From contig NC_053183.1 of NCBI RefSeq assembly GCF_905163445.1, positions 20,088,001 to 20,152,000 of the forward strand: a DNA stretch of 64,000 nt, read 5' to 3'. How positions within the stretch are numbered: position 1 is the stretch's first letter; each line of letters opens with the position of its first letter. The translations under genes and the position numbers were made by a program. Source of the DNA: Pararge aegeria (taxonomy: Eukaryota > Arthropoda > Insecta > Lepidoptera > Nymphalidae). This document shows, piece by piece, positions 33,030-42,920 of this stretch. The notes beneath the pieces were generated by a model that did not search any database, was not told the origin of the DNA, and worked only from the letters and a program-made list of their open reading frames with translations.

Positions 33030-33256
33030 AGTTATGTGCGTTTTTAATTTAAGAAATTTTAATATTACATACTTTAAACGGTGAAGGAAAACATCGTGAG
33101 GAAACCTGCATGCTTGAGAGTTCTCCATAATGTTCTCAAAGGCTTGTGAAGTCTACATATCCGCATTTGGCCAGCGTGGTAGACCACGGCCTTAACCCTT
33201 CTCATTCTGAGAGGAAACCCGTGCCCTGTAGTGGGCCGTTTATGGGTTGATGATTA
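33030..33256 (+). mobile_element. SINE-1 without head
   Basis: 'gtgaaggaaaacatcgtgag', 'gaaacctgcatgcttgagag', 'cattctgagaggaaacccgt', tail 'ttgatgatta'. Confidence 0.92.
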
Positions 33257-33304
33257 TAAGCATTGGGACAATAGCTAAAAGTCTGCATCAATTAGTGGAA
33301 AACG

Positions 33305-33592
33305 AGGTGATAGCACAGTGGGTAGGGACTCGACTGCACTTTCAGGGGGCCAAGTTCGAATCCCAGCACGCACCTCTAACTTTTCTAAGTTATGTGCGTT
33401 TTAAGTAATTAAATATATCACTTGCTTCGACGGTCAACAATAACATCGTGAGGAAACCTGCATGCCTGAGAGTTAATTATTCCATAATGTCCTCAAAGGT
33501 AAGTGGAGTCCACCAATCCGCACTGGGCCAGTGTGGTTGGACTACGGTCTTAACCCCTTCTCACTGTGGGAGGTCCCGTAGCCGAATATGAT
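33305..33592 (+). mobile_element. SINE-1, full length
   Basis: Complete A-box region 'gatagcacagtgggtaggg', B box 'aagttcgaatcccagcacg', conserved body, 'ccaatccgcactgggccagt', tail 'atatgatgaaaat'. It lies about 50 bp behind another SINE-1 in the same orientation. Confidence 0.93.
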
Positions 33593-34000
33593 GAAAATAA
33601 ACATTTCCTTGCGGTTTTGCCGGTTAATTTATTAGTTAAATACGATGTTTAGGTTTAATTTGACTCGCACTATCGTTGTTTCTATAACTTGAACCGAGCA
33701 ACCGTACAAGCTGATTGCAATCATTTCCCCACTGTTAATTACCGTAGCATTCTCATTAACAGTGTTGACGAAGCGCATCTTCTACACCGTTAAGTCATGT
33801 TACCCATTTAAATTACTCGCGGTTGCTGGTAGTCGGACGATCTTTCTGGCGCATTGGTTATCCATGTGGTTTTAAGCACAATTTGTAAATACCACACTAC
33901 CGATAAAAAATTAAGCGTCCAGTATGATGTTGGCCATAGGTATAGCACTAATATTAGTCACATTATTAGACACATATAAGTCTAATATACACATAAGTCT
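33593..34000. other. unassigned sequence
   Basis: Nothing recognised. Confidence 0.4.
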
Positions 34001-34070
34001 AATAAAGCAAATTAGATTAATTTTCATAATTCATCATGGAATTCCGCAAAGTAACGCCTGTTTCTATCCG
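34001..34070 (-). repeat. REP-5 terminal fragment
   Basis: 'aaagcaaattagattaattt', 'tggaattccgcaaagtaacg', 'cctgtttctatcc'. Confidence 0.75.
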
Positions 34071-34282
34071 AGAGCTATATCAGTTATATTGTATGTTCTA
34101 TCCAAGATCTATATAAGTTAAATTATGAAGAACGAGAACTAATGAGAACATTATGGGAAAAAATAAAAAAGGGCTAATATCCTCTTACTCTGAAAACTGT
34201 CCTAAAATGAAAGATATCTCTCTAGATAGTGAAGCGACAACACAGGAGTATGTTAAAAAGACTTATAACAAAGTCATACGTC

Positions 34283-34412
34283 AAAAATATCTTTATTCAA
34301 GTAGGTCAATAGATGGTACTTATGATGCGTACATTACATGAGAAATTTGTAGATGGTAGTGAGATAATGGCTAAACTTAAAACTAAAGCTACGATGGTTT
34401 CAAACGCATCTT
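34283..34412 (+). repeat. REP-6 fragment
   Basis: 'aatatctttattcaagtagg', 'aaacttaaaactaaagctac'. Confidence 0.8.
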
Positions 34413-35009
34413 TGGAGATTAGTACGTTATTTATATTGTATAAACACTCAATGCGATTCGCATGATGTCTGTCGCCTGTTTTCCTAATGAGGATTTTGGG
34501 AACCAAAAAAAAATCTCCATCTTTACTCTGATAAACGTGTTCCGCTGTCATGCATTTGCTTCACTACTCGTTGAGTTTTATGTTGGTCATTTATATTCTC
34601 CTCCGAATCGCCTCATTTCTGTTCGTTTGTTCATTTGTTACATTAAAGTGAATATTAGAATATTAAATATTTATCTTACCAGTCCGTTAGTTACTAAAAT
34701 AATAATAATTGGTATGCGAAAAGTAACTTTAGAGGATGAAACAATTTAGAGCTAATATCAAGTTATGAAACAATTAAAATAACATTCCAAGCAATAATAA
34801 TCGGTAATTGATTACATTTGAAACTTATAAACTGTTTAGACTGTACGCGTCAAGTTACAAATTACAAATTTGCTTCCTATTTTCATGTAGACTGAGAGGT
34901 TGTTAGCAGAATTTAACACCTCTCAGTCTTAAGAATTTCAAAATGATGATGGTGATTCATTAATGGCCCACTACAGGGCACGGTCATCTCCTACAGGTAA
35001 CGGTGGTTA
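34413..35009. other. mostly unassigned; SINE-1 tail scrap at 34956-34996
   Basis: 'taatggcccactacagggca' is reverse SINE-1 tail. An inverted pair 'acctctcagtct' / 'agactgagaggt' lies at about 34892-34930. The rest is unassigned. Confidence 0.45.
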
Positions 35010-35268
35010 GACGCCCGAGTGGCGCAGTGGGCAGCGACTCTGCTTTCTGAGGCCGTGGGTTCGATTCCCACAACTGGAAAATGTTTGGAAAATCATGATT
35101 GTTTTTCAGTGTCTGGGTGTTTATCTGTATAATATAAGTATTTATGTGTATTATATTGATAAAAAAATATTCATCAGCTATCTCAGTACCCATAACAAAA
35201 GCTACGCTTACTTTGGGGCTAGATAGCGATGTATGTATTGTCGTAGAATATTTATTTTATTTTATTAG
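35010..35268 (+). mobile_element. SINE-2, near full length
   Basis: Head 'gagtggcgcagtgggcagcg', B box 'gtgggttcgattcccac', body, and an ATTTT-rich tail. An 11-bp deletion lies before the B box. Confidence 0.93.
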
Positions 35269-35283
35269 TATATTTATCTCCTT

Positions 35284-35385
35284 CCACGATGAGAAGGGGT
35301 TGAGGCCGTAGTCCAGCACAGTCCTGCCAGTGGGCAGGACTGTGTGGACAGTGGGAAGCGGTGATAGTGATCACCGCTTCCCACA
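35284..35385 (-). repeat. SINE-1 tail and head scraps carrying two hairpins
   Basis: 'gagaaggggttgaggccgta' is SINE-1 tail. Two adjacent hairpins follow: arms 35317-35328 / 35333-35344 (12 bp, 4-nt loop) and 35351-35365 / 35370-35384 (15 bp, 4-nt loop), both perfect. Confidence 0.88.
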
Positions 35386-35450
35386 TCTGAGTATCGCCTC
35401 ATCATTTCGCCTATGCATTTCTGTTGCTGGAATATTTATGTCATATACAC

Positions 35451-35786
35451 ATTTAAACCAATTGACGTCCACTTCTGGACATTGCCTCCAGCGGCTCCCA
35501 GCGACTCGCCTGAAGTCGTCTGTCCACCTTGTTGGGGGCCAACCTACGCTGCGTTTACCGGTAAAGGGTCGCCATTTCAGCAGCTTATGACCCCTACGTT
35601 CATCGGTCCTCCGAGCTAGGTACCCTGCCCATTGCCACTTCAGCGAAGCGACTCGCTGAGCTATGTTGGTAACTCTTGTTCTTCTACGGATATCCTCATT
35701 TGTCATATTCATCAAGTAGAGATACTCCTAGTATAGCTCTCTCGATCGCCCGCTGAATGACTCTGAGCCTTCTTACTATAAGCTAC
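35451..35786 (-). mobile_element. RTE-clade LINE 3' end
   Basis: Minus strand encodes 'RRRTRVTNIAQRVASLKWQW', 'RPFTGKRSVGWPPTRWTDDF', 'RRVAGSRW', then a deletion before the usual stop. Same family as 27016-28186, with the 3'-terminal (GATGAT)n missing. Confidence 0.9.
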
Positions 35787-36020
35787 AATATTTTACGTGA
35801 ACTATATATTTTGCTATGGAAATGCAACAACAAGATATTATGAGCAATCATGAACAAGTAATGACTCGGCTGGTCAAGTGTGTTGGCCAGGCCAGGTGTA
35901 TAGAAATAATACATCTTTTATTTCTCTTAGAGTTTCAATCACGCACAGCTGTTTGAAGCTTTTAATCTCGAAAACATTGTATACGACCGTCCCCGGGACT
36001 ACACCACTTGTACCTCACCT

Positions 36021-36283
36021 ATCATCATCATCATCAACCCATAACCGGGTCTCCTCTCAAACTGAGAAGGGTTAAAGCCGCAGTCTACTACTCTCCGTTG
36101 AGAACACTATGGAAAACTCTCAGGCATGCAGGTTTCCTTACGATGTTTTCCTTCACCGTTTAAAGCAAGTAATATTAAAATTGTGCACGTAACTCCGAAA
36201 AGTCAGTGGTGCGGCTGGGACTCGAACTTTGTCTCCAAGACAGGAAAGCTGAAGCCTCAAACACTTAGCTATCACCGCTTCTT
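36021..36283 (-). mobile_element. SINE-1, near full length
   Basis: CATCATCATCATCA tail, 'tctcctctcaaactgagaag', 'aggcatgcaggtttccttac', 'ctgggactcgaactttgtct' (B box, decayed), 'cacttagctatcaccgcttc'. Confidence 0.93.
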
Positions 36284-36490
36284 ACCACACCTATAATAGC
36301 AGCATAAAATGTAATCAATAACGTTAGCAACTTTGACCTAAGTCAGAACATGAACAAAAAAAACGTATACAGAAGGCTAAGCAAAAAATTTCTACCATTT
36401 TTTGTACGTACAGTACTAACGGTGAAGCCATCATAAATGTGACAAAACTTTATATATTTATTTATTTTAATTTATGTATTTAGTATATGA

Positions 36491-36537
36491 CTAACTTTAT
36501 GTATTTAGTACTAACCGTACTAAATACATAAAGTTAG
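36491..36537. repeat. perfect 21-bp inverted repeat, 5-nt loop
   Basis: Arms 36491-36511 (CTAACTTTATGTATTTAGTAC... first 20 shown shortened: starts CTAACTTTATG) and 36517-36537 are exact reverse complements. The left arm also repeats the preceding 'tttatgtatttagta' (36471-36484), so the right arm is an inverted extra copy. Confidence 0.95.
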
Positions 36538-36544
36538 GGTAAAC

Positions 36545-36845
36545 CCATAAGCACAGGATTTGCTGAAGAGTTCTGTCCTCTGTCTGCCATCATATTTATC
36601 AGATCTACACAAAATTTGGGCAAACTAATAATATGAGCTTTCCAGTTCAAGAGTAATTGATAAAATGGGTATAACTTTGACAGGGTTACATAGTGAAATC
36701 GTCGTGGACTTTCATCTCTTTAAAGGGAACTTTTTTGAGCATCGGGATAAACAGTCTTCTATTACTGTGTAGTATGAACTCAATTCATGCCAAGTTTCAT
36801 TTAAATTCATTCTCTTGTTTCGGCGTGACAAAGACAGTACAGTTT
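36545..36845 (-). mobile_element. Helitron-like remnant
   Basis: Antisense to the 29020 element: 'cagatctacacaaaatttgg', 'gcatcgggataaacagtctt', 'caagtttcatttaaattcat'. Termini lost. Confidence 0.65.
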
Positions 36846-37020
36846 TAGCTTCAGTTGGTATGAATTATCATACTAAAATTTAATCAGTTTAACTTATAAC
36901 CATTTCTTATGAAGTTTAGACCCACTACGCTGCTTTAGTGTTTAGGCAATCTTATGGAGTCTTTTTCCTTACTTAATCCCAAACTATCTGGCATCGCGTA
37001 TTTCATAATTTTTGACAAAA

Positions 37021-37225
37021 TAAATCTATCTTTAAATTGAAGAAAAAAAAGAAACACTTTATTGCATGCAAAATTTAAAATAATACAGATAACAAGAATA
37101 AGAAATAACATAAAAATTAAGCCACGCAAAGACGGCCTTATTGCTGCAAGCAATCTCTTACAGGAAACCTTTGTATGACACAAACTGTGGCAAGGGAGCG
37201 GGACAGTGGTTAATAGGTACATATT
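37021..37225 (-). repeat. REP-7 copy
   Basis: 'aaacactttattgcatgcaa', 'gacggccttattgctgcaag', 'gcaagggagcgggacagtgg'. Confidence 0.75.
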
Positions 37226-37620
37226 TGATTGGTTTGACGCAAATAAATCGATGATTAGCTCCTAGACTAGACAGAAAATGCTTTATGGAAAACGATGAAT
37301 ATTTACAACGTCTCCCTTCATAACTCTTGGAAAGTTATCGAAACAATTTCCTGACGAATTTTGTATATATTTCTAGCGATTAATTGAATATTTCCACTTT
37401 GAAATTCTTGGAAACTTTATTAATTTATCGATTTTACAAAGATTTGAGGTTCTTTGTTCTATAACATTATTTTAGTAACACTATCAGCCCAATATAGAGT
37501 ACTGGTCTCCTCTCAAAATGAGAAGGCTATATATAGTCCGTAGTCCACCAATTTCGGATTTGTGGCCTTTAAACCGATTAAACACAGTAAGCAGAAAATA
37601 TAAATTTTAGGAATTCATAA
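37226..37620. other. mostly unassigned; SINE-1-like scrap near 37500
   Basis: 'ggtctcctctcaaaatgaga' and 'gtagtccaccaatttcggat' at 37504-37560 are decayed reverse SINE-1 tail. Confidence 0.5.
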
Positions 37621-37735
37621 AATTCATACAAAAATTATGGAACCAGCGGGATTGGAAACTGTGGGTCTCTGGCAATCGTGGCCTGAGCGCTTTGGCCACT
37701 AAGCTATGGCTTTCACACCGTTGATGTGTGTATAC
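37621..37735 (-). mobile_element. SINE-4 copy, reverse
   Basis: 'ggaaccagcgggattggaaa', 'atcgtggcctgagcgctttg', 'gccactaagctatgg': a tRNA-like head in reverse. Matches 48335-48445. Confidence 0.7.
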
Positions 37736-37748
37736 ATATAATATTACA

Positions 37749-37807
37749 TTTTATATCAGTGTTATAGCGACTGTATAGTTGTGATTAAGATATACACTGA
37801 TATAAAA
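37749..37807. repeat. 14-bp inverted repeat between two SINE-4 copies
   Basis: Arms 37749-37762 (TTTTATATCAGTGT) and 37794-37807. They sit exactly between a reverse and a forward SINE-4, so a longer inverted duplication is likely. Confidence 0.85.
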
Positions 37808-37960
37808 GTAAATTCTGAGTTAATGTAAATGCATTTTGATGGCCACACAGTCGCAGGTTCAAATCCTGTCGGTTCCGTAATTTTAATATGCATTGTAAAA
37901 ATTTATAAAATGGATAATTCCTCCAAGTGTAGGTTAAAACACTAATAAAAATAAAAATTC
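37808..37960 (+). mobile_element. SINE-4 copy, forward
   Basis: 'cacagtcgcaggttcaaatc', 'ctgtcggttccgtaatttta' (B box plus 3' side of the head) and a body shared with 48270-48340. Confidence 0.65.
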
Positions 37961-37970
37961 AGGATTTCTT

Positions 37971-38118
37971 CGGCATGTAGGTTTCCTCGCGACGTTTTCC
38001 TTAATAGTTGAAGCAAGTGATATTTTAACTGTTTGAAATGCAAATGTGCGTTCTGGGATTTGAACTCGGCCCCTCGAAAGTGTAGCCGAAGTCCCAACCA
38101 CTACACTATCACTGTACC
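37971..38118 (-). repeat. SINE-1 5' part
   Basis: 'gtaggtttcctcgcgacgtt', 'gttgaagcaagtgatatttt', 'tgggatttgaactcggcccc', 'ccactacactatcactgta'. Confidence 0.9.
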
Positions 38119-38570
38119 AAACACTGAACGAAAATATACATCATGCTGACCTAAAGGTATTGTAAATAATTTAATATTAGATCGTATTAAAATTTCAAAA
38201 CGCGGCTTTAGAACAATTCGGTTCTTCTCCCGGCATCCTTTTGACGACACGAAGAGTAAGTGAAGTTATATCAAAATTTCGCATACCTATGTTGATATTA
38301 CGGGACGCGTGGCTTTGAACAATGCGAAGTATTTCACTTTAGCTGTACGTACATAAGCAGTACATGTACATTACGGTATATGTTAAACGGTACACGCTAT
38401 GTGTCTGCGAACGCTACCTGTCGCGGTTTCACGTACCCTTCTTTAAGATAGAATTTAATGAGTGACAAGTATTATGAGCTAAAACGTTTGAAGAATTTTC
38501 AGTGTATTTCGTACGGAATATCGCACGTTAAAGCACAAATAATGCAAGTAATAAATAAAAGCCTAGCGTA
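38119..38570. other. unassigned sequence
   Basis: Nothing recognised. Confidence 0.4.
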
Positions 38571-38663
38571 GCATTGATAACTCAGTGGGATAGACTTTGA
38601 CTTTAGTTTTGATTTGCATTTTAAGCAATTAAAATATCACCTGCTGCGACGGTGAAGGAAAAC
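38571..38663 (+). mobile_element. SINE-1, 5' part, interrupted by REP-6
   Basis: Decayed head, 'ttaagcaattaaaatatcac', 'ctgcgacggtgaaggaaaac'. It stops within GGTGAAGGAAAAC. The 3' part resumes at 39034. Confidence 0.88.
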
Positions 38664-39033
38664 CTCAAAGTCAAAGTCAAAGTCAAAAATATCTTTATTC
38701 AAGTAGGCCCACAGGTGGCACTTTTGATGCGTACACAAGAATTACACGGTAGTGAGATGATGGCGATAACCACATTCGTAAACTTAAAACTAAAGCTACG
38801 AGGGTTCCAAACGCGTCCCGGTCTAAGAAGAAGCCCACAACAAACTTAGCCGGGTGTTTTCTTTTTTTTTTTTTTTGTTATCGCCATCTCACAATGTCAT
38901 TTAAAATTATTAGAAGAGCAACCTGGTTAGAGCAATAATTTACACCCAAGCTTTTTTATCGTTTACGTAGTCCTTTATACTATAATAGGACTTTTCTATA
39001 AGCTTACGTTTAATACAAACTTTGAACTTTTTA
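38664..39033 (+). mobile_element. REP-6, well preserved 370-bp copy
   Basis: Begins with (AAAGTC)n, 'aatatctttattcaagtagg', 'ctacgagggttccaaacgcg', 'ccacaacaaacttagccggg', poly-T, 'atcgccatctcacaatgtca', ends 'acgtttaatacaaactttga'. Most likely the 3' tail of a LINE, read in reverse (the '(TTTGAC)n' end being 3'); orientation in this table follows the + strand text. Confidence 0.85.
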
Positions 39034-39168
39034 ATCACGAAACCTGCATACCTGAGAGTTCTCCATAATGTTCTGTAGCGTGGTGTAGTACGGCCATAAC
39101 CCCTTCTCATTGTGGGGGGGACCCTTGCTCTGTAGTGGGGTTGATATGATGATGATGATGATGATGAA
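39034..39168 (+). mobile_element. SINE-1, 3' part after REP-6
   Basis: 'cgaaacctgcatacctgaga', 'gttctccataatgttctgta', 'aaccccttctcattgtgggg', (GAT)n tail. Confidence 0.9.
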
Positions 39169-39329
39169 AGTTCTCAAAGGTGTGTGGATATTTGTCTTGA
39201 ATTGGTATAGGCTGTTGTAGCCTCAAACAACAGTCACTATGCTTACCTAATTATAGTGGCTGCTTTCATATACTAGCATTTAGTAAAAAAATAATTAATT
39301 GCTATTCGTAATTTAAATGTTTAAAGTAA

Positions 39330-39560
39330 TCTAATAATATTTTTAATACGGAAGTTTGAGTGTTTGTTGGTTACCTGTATTTTTTACGACCGTTAACAAA
39401 TCTTGAGAAAATTTTGCACACATATAGTTTGCATCCGACTCGATGGTCTCCGAAAGCTATTGGTAAAAGTTACCTGCGGGGTTTCAAAAAGTCAAAGTCT
39501 CCGGTGAGAAAACCGTACGTACGGACGGTGCGGACATATTCGAGGGGGACAGGTAGTAAG
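39330..39560 (+). mobile_element. Helitron-like remnant
   Basis: 'taataatatttttaatacgg' + 'aagtttgagtgtttgttggt' resembles the Helitron-like start. Decayed, termini unclear. Confidence 0.4.
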
Positions 39561-39939
39561 CTAAAATCGATATGATCAAATACAATAATTCAACGAATCC
39601 TTTAGGAAAAATCGGCTGTCACGCTTTGAAAACAGTCATGTCCATGATTAAAAACCTAAACCGAGAACGGATGGAATCCCATTATACCCTGCGAAATCTA
39701 AGCTAAGCCGAGGCTTAAAATAAATCCATCCATATCTTATTGGATCAAAATGGCCGAGTCTTTATTCTCCAGGGTGACATTTGGGCCTAAAATATATCGA
39801 CATTGTCAAAGTTAGCCCGCGGACATAACATATTCTAGTGAAGGAATAGCCAGTTCTAAACTGCGAGCATATTTTAACTCAACCTCTATCTATTCATAGT
39901 CTAAATATTATTTTTGAACAAGTAATTATTAAAAATACA

Positions 39940-40140
39940 AAAAAAACCCGACACAGTACCCATGCATGCATGGGTAGCCAGTTGATACCCATGCTAAAGG
40001 AGCTGTAAAAAAAAATTAAATTCGCCAATTTGTGGCAGCGGCCATCTTGGCCTTGAAATTTAATGTAGTTCTACTAGTCAAGTCATTCCCAATTTTCAAA
40101 AAACATAGCTAAGAACAATCCAAGGGACCTGTCAAAAAAA
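39940..40140 (+). repeat. REP-9 copy
   Basis: 'aaaaaaacccgacacagtac', a zero-loop 20-bp palindrome at 39957-39976, 'ttgtggcagcggccatcttg', 'aaaacatagctaagaacaat'. The 3' half with the CA tract is missing. Confidence 0.75.
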
Positions 40141-40789
40141 AACAGTATAAAACTGTTTAATGTAACAAAATTAAGGTTTAAATATATCCTATTATGATTT
40201 ATAAAAAAAAATCTTTTTTAATTATAATACTAACCAAAGACCACACTCCATTACGAACGCCTTATTTTGGAATACTAAGATTTATAAAAAGTATAGTGCT
40301 ATATTTATATAATGTTAATCACCTTTGTGGATCATCCAAGTATACGTGACATTAGCGAAATACAACGTGCCGGATTGGCACACCTAAAAGCCAGAAAAAG
40401 CAAAAGAAGAAAAAGAGAACTACAATGATACAGCCACGCCCAACACTTACTCCTGTTATCAGATAACTTCATAAAACCTTGTTTTATTTGTCTTTGAAAA
40501 TATTAATAAAAGTGGCATTCAATATTAACAATTAAAACACCCAGAGCGTTGCATTTACAGTAGCTACTTCTAAGATTTCGGTACCTATTTAATTTATTGA
40601 AGAGATAACAGGCCATAATTTTATCGGGAGTCCTTACTTGGAACTTCTTAGGAGTTGGATAATACGGGCATTTCTTAATCACAGACTGTTTTATACTTTT
40701 TATGTGATTTAGCTTGAATGACATTCATTCATTAATTCACATTATTTTTGACGACCTGCCTGGCGCAGTGGCGAATGGTGTGGTCTTTT
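40141..40789. other. unassigned sequence
   Basis: Nothing recognised. Confidence 0.4.
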
Positions 40790-41064
40790 AAATAAATAAA
40801 TAAATAAATAAATATACTACGACCATATACACATCACCATCTAGCCCCAAAGTAAGCGTAGCTTGTGTTATGGGTACTAAGATAGCTGTTACATATTTGT
40901 TTTATGAATATAATACACATAGATACTTATAATATACAGATAAACACCCAGACACTGAAAAACATTCATGTTTATCACACAAACATTTACCAGTTGTGGG
41001 AATCGCACCCACGACCTTGGACTCAGAAAGCAGGGTCGCTGTTCACTGCGGCACTCGGCGGTCG
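40790..41064 (-). mobile_element. SINE-2, near full length
   Basis: (AAAT)n tail at 40790-40814, body, and head with one B-box change ('ggaatcgcacccacg'). Confidence 0.94.
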
Positions 41065-41325
41065 GTCGTCGGTCTTAGGTGAGAGGTCCCGGTTTCGATT
41101 CCCGGCGCAGACAATTTGGAAACTTATAATTATCTATGGTCTGGCCTGGTGGGATGCTTTGGTCGTGGCTTTTTACCACCTTACCGACAAAGCGATTTAA
41201 CATTCCGCCACGATGCCATGTAAAAACCATAGAGTTATTAGTTTAACTATCAACAGGTTAACCCGCTACTATTATAGACTACATCATCAGTAACCATCTG
41301 GTAAGATTGCAGTAAACGGCTTAGT
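41065..41325 (+). mobile_element. SINE-3 copy with tRNA-like head
   Basis: B box 'gtttcgattcccggcgcag', 'ctgggatgctttggtcgtgg' region, and 'taacccgctactattataga'. The head's 5' end overlaps the adjacent SINE-2 head. Confidence 0.8.
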
Positions 41326-41418
41326 TGTAATGAATTAACAGCTTTTGGTCTACCAACATTGGTATTAAGTCAAACCAAAAATCAATAAATTTTTTGCAGC
41401 AAAAGCGCTGGGAAATAT

Positions 41419-41592
41419 TCAGTCTGCTTTGCTTTCTCGCATCGGTAAGCATTCTATGTACCTAACTCCATTTTTCATCTCCAAACGTTCGTATGAAATG
41501 CTATGCACACTACCTTTCGATATCCTCGCTTCTTCGCCAATAAAACGTTCAGTGACACGACGATCCGGTAACACATTTTTTCGACTTTTTTA
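41419..41592 (-). pseudogene. mariner-like transposase remnant
   Basis: Minus-strand frame includes RRVTERFIGEEARISKGSVH followed by SISYERLEMK, the helix-turn-helix linker region typical of Tc1/mariner transposases (xRRIxxxxIAEEVxISxGSVHxIL...KLxM). The frame stops at 41419-41421 and no catalytic DDD/E region follows, so only a fragment of the N-terminal half remains. Confidence 0.7.
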
Positions 41593-41957
41593 CGTCATTT
41601 TGAAAACTGCACTCGCATATCCAAGTTAGAATCTTTGGAGGATTTTTGCAACGTAAAATTTTTTAGTTTCAACTCATAACCCACCTTGGTTATAAGTGTA
41701 TTTACTTAAATATATTAAAATAATTAAAGATTTTAAACCAATATTTTCGTGGTTAATCAACATTTCTTAAATATTGTTCAAGTTAGTGTGTCCCGTTGTG
41801 ACCATGATCCATGCAACTGGGTGGAAATATCGACAAATCCAAAAATATTATTGTGGTATGTACCCGTTGGACTATACTTAAGAAATATATACTATTAAAA
41901 TTAAAAAAATAAATAATTGATTAGTAAAAAAGAAAAACATATTCAAGGAGATAGTTA

Positions 41958-42112
41958 TAGAATTTAAGTACTTTTGAAACGTCAAGTCAGTCTGTTTGTA
42001 CTGACTCTACCACCGGTTCGGAAGGCAGCTTCTAGAAGAGCCGGCAAGGAACTCAGCAGATTGCTCATTTTCAACATCATTTTACAGTTTAAGATCTGAT
42101 TTTTTCCTATCT
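41958..42112 (+). repeat. REP-8 copy
   Basis: 'tacttttgaaacgtcaagtc', 'gttcggaaggcagcttctag', 'aactcagcagattgctcatt', then it runs into a fold-back at 42100. Confidence 0.82.
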
Positions 42113-42154
42113 ATCCCCCTGCTCTGTCCCCTCAGGGGGACAGATAGGAAAAAA
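42100..42154. repeat. 22-bp near-perfect inverted repeat, 11-nt loop
   Basis: Arms 42100-42121 and 42133-42154 agree at 21 of 22 positions (T6CC TATCTATCCCCCTG type). Confidence 0.93.
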
Positions 42155-42194
42155 AGTGTAATCTGTCCCTCTGCGCCCAATCAATAGAGTATTG

Positions 42195-42652
42195 CCGGCC
42201 GTTTGGGGCAGTGGGCAGCGACCTTGATTTCCGAGTCCAAGGCCGTGGGTTCGATTCCCACAACTGGAAAATGTTTGTGTTGAATATGATTTTTTTCTGA
42301 GTCTGAGTGTTTATATTTATCCATATTATTCATTAAAATATTCACCAGTCAGCTAAGTGCCCATAACACAAGCTACGCTTTCTTTGGGGCTAGATGGCGA
42401 TGTGTATGATAGACCACTTAACAATTATTCGTTGTAAAGTCAACATCTCCTGAGGATGCTCCGGTTTCGGAGCGAAACGTGCGTAGAGGGTACATTGCCG
42501 AGGATCTGTTAGGTGAGGAGTGTACGAATTGAAGCAATTATAAATTACACCATTCAGATTGTGCTGCTGTTCGCAGAGTACAGCAAACTTCTTCTATCCA
42601 ATGATAGATGGCGATGATATTGTCCTGGTATATTTATTTATTTATTTTAGTT
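42195..42652 (+). mobile_element. SINE-2 interrupted near its tail by REP-5
   Basis: Head and body at 42195-42413 with B box 'gtgggttcgattcccac'. The tail 'gtatatttatttatttattt' resumes after 42600. ATGATAGA occurs at 42406-42413 and again at 42601-42608, fitting a target-site duplication of the inserted REP-5. Confidence 0.88.
42414..42600 (-). mobile_element. REP-5 copy nested in SINE-2
   Basis: 'gtcaacatctcctgaggatg', 'ggagcgaaacgtgcgtagag', 'aaattacaccattcagattg'. A central-to-start deletion shortens it to 187 bp. Confidence 0.88.
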
Positions 42653-42699
42653 CCGTAGAATCTGGTCATGTTATGCTTTTAAAAAGTTTTTCATGAGAT

Positions 42700-42920
42700 G
42701 ATGTTTCTTCAGTAGCCTTTAACAGTCCACTGTGGGACTAAACGCCTCCCCCAATGAGAAGGTTTGCCCGTAATCATGCTGGGCAGACGGATTGGTGATT
42801 ACAGTAAATTGTAGTAGTAGTTTCGAAGACGTGCTGCCCGGTCTCCGTTATATTCCCTTAGTCTGCTCGTACGACAACCGCGGGAAGACGAGGGGTGGTG
42901 ACAACTGTATTCTGATGTGC
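42700..42920 (-). repeat. REP-12 copy
   Basis: 'aacagtccactgtgggacta', 'cttagtctgctcgtacgaca', 'acaactgtattctgatgtgc'. Reverse of 9828-10048. Confidence 0.7.
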
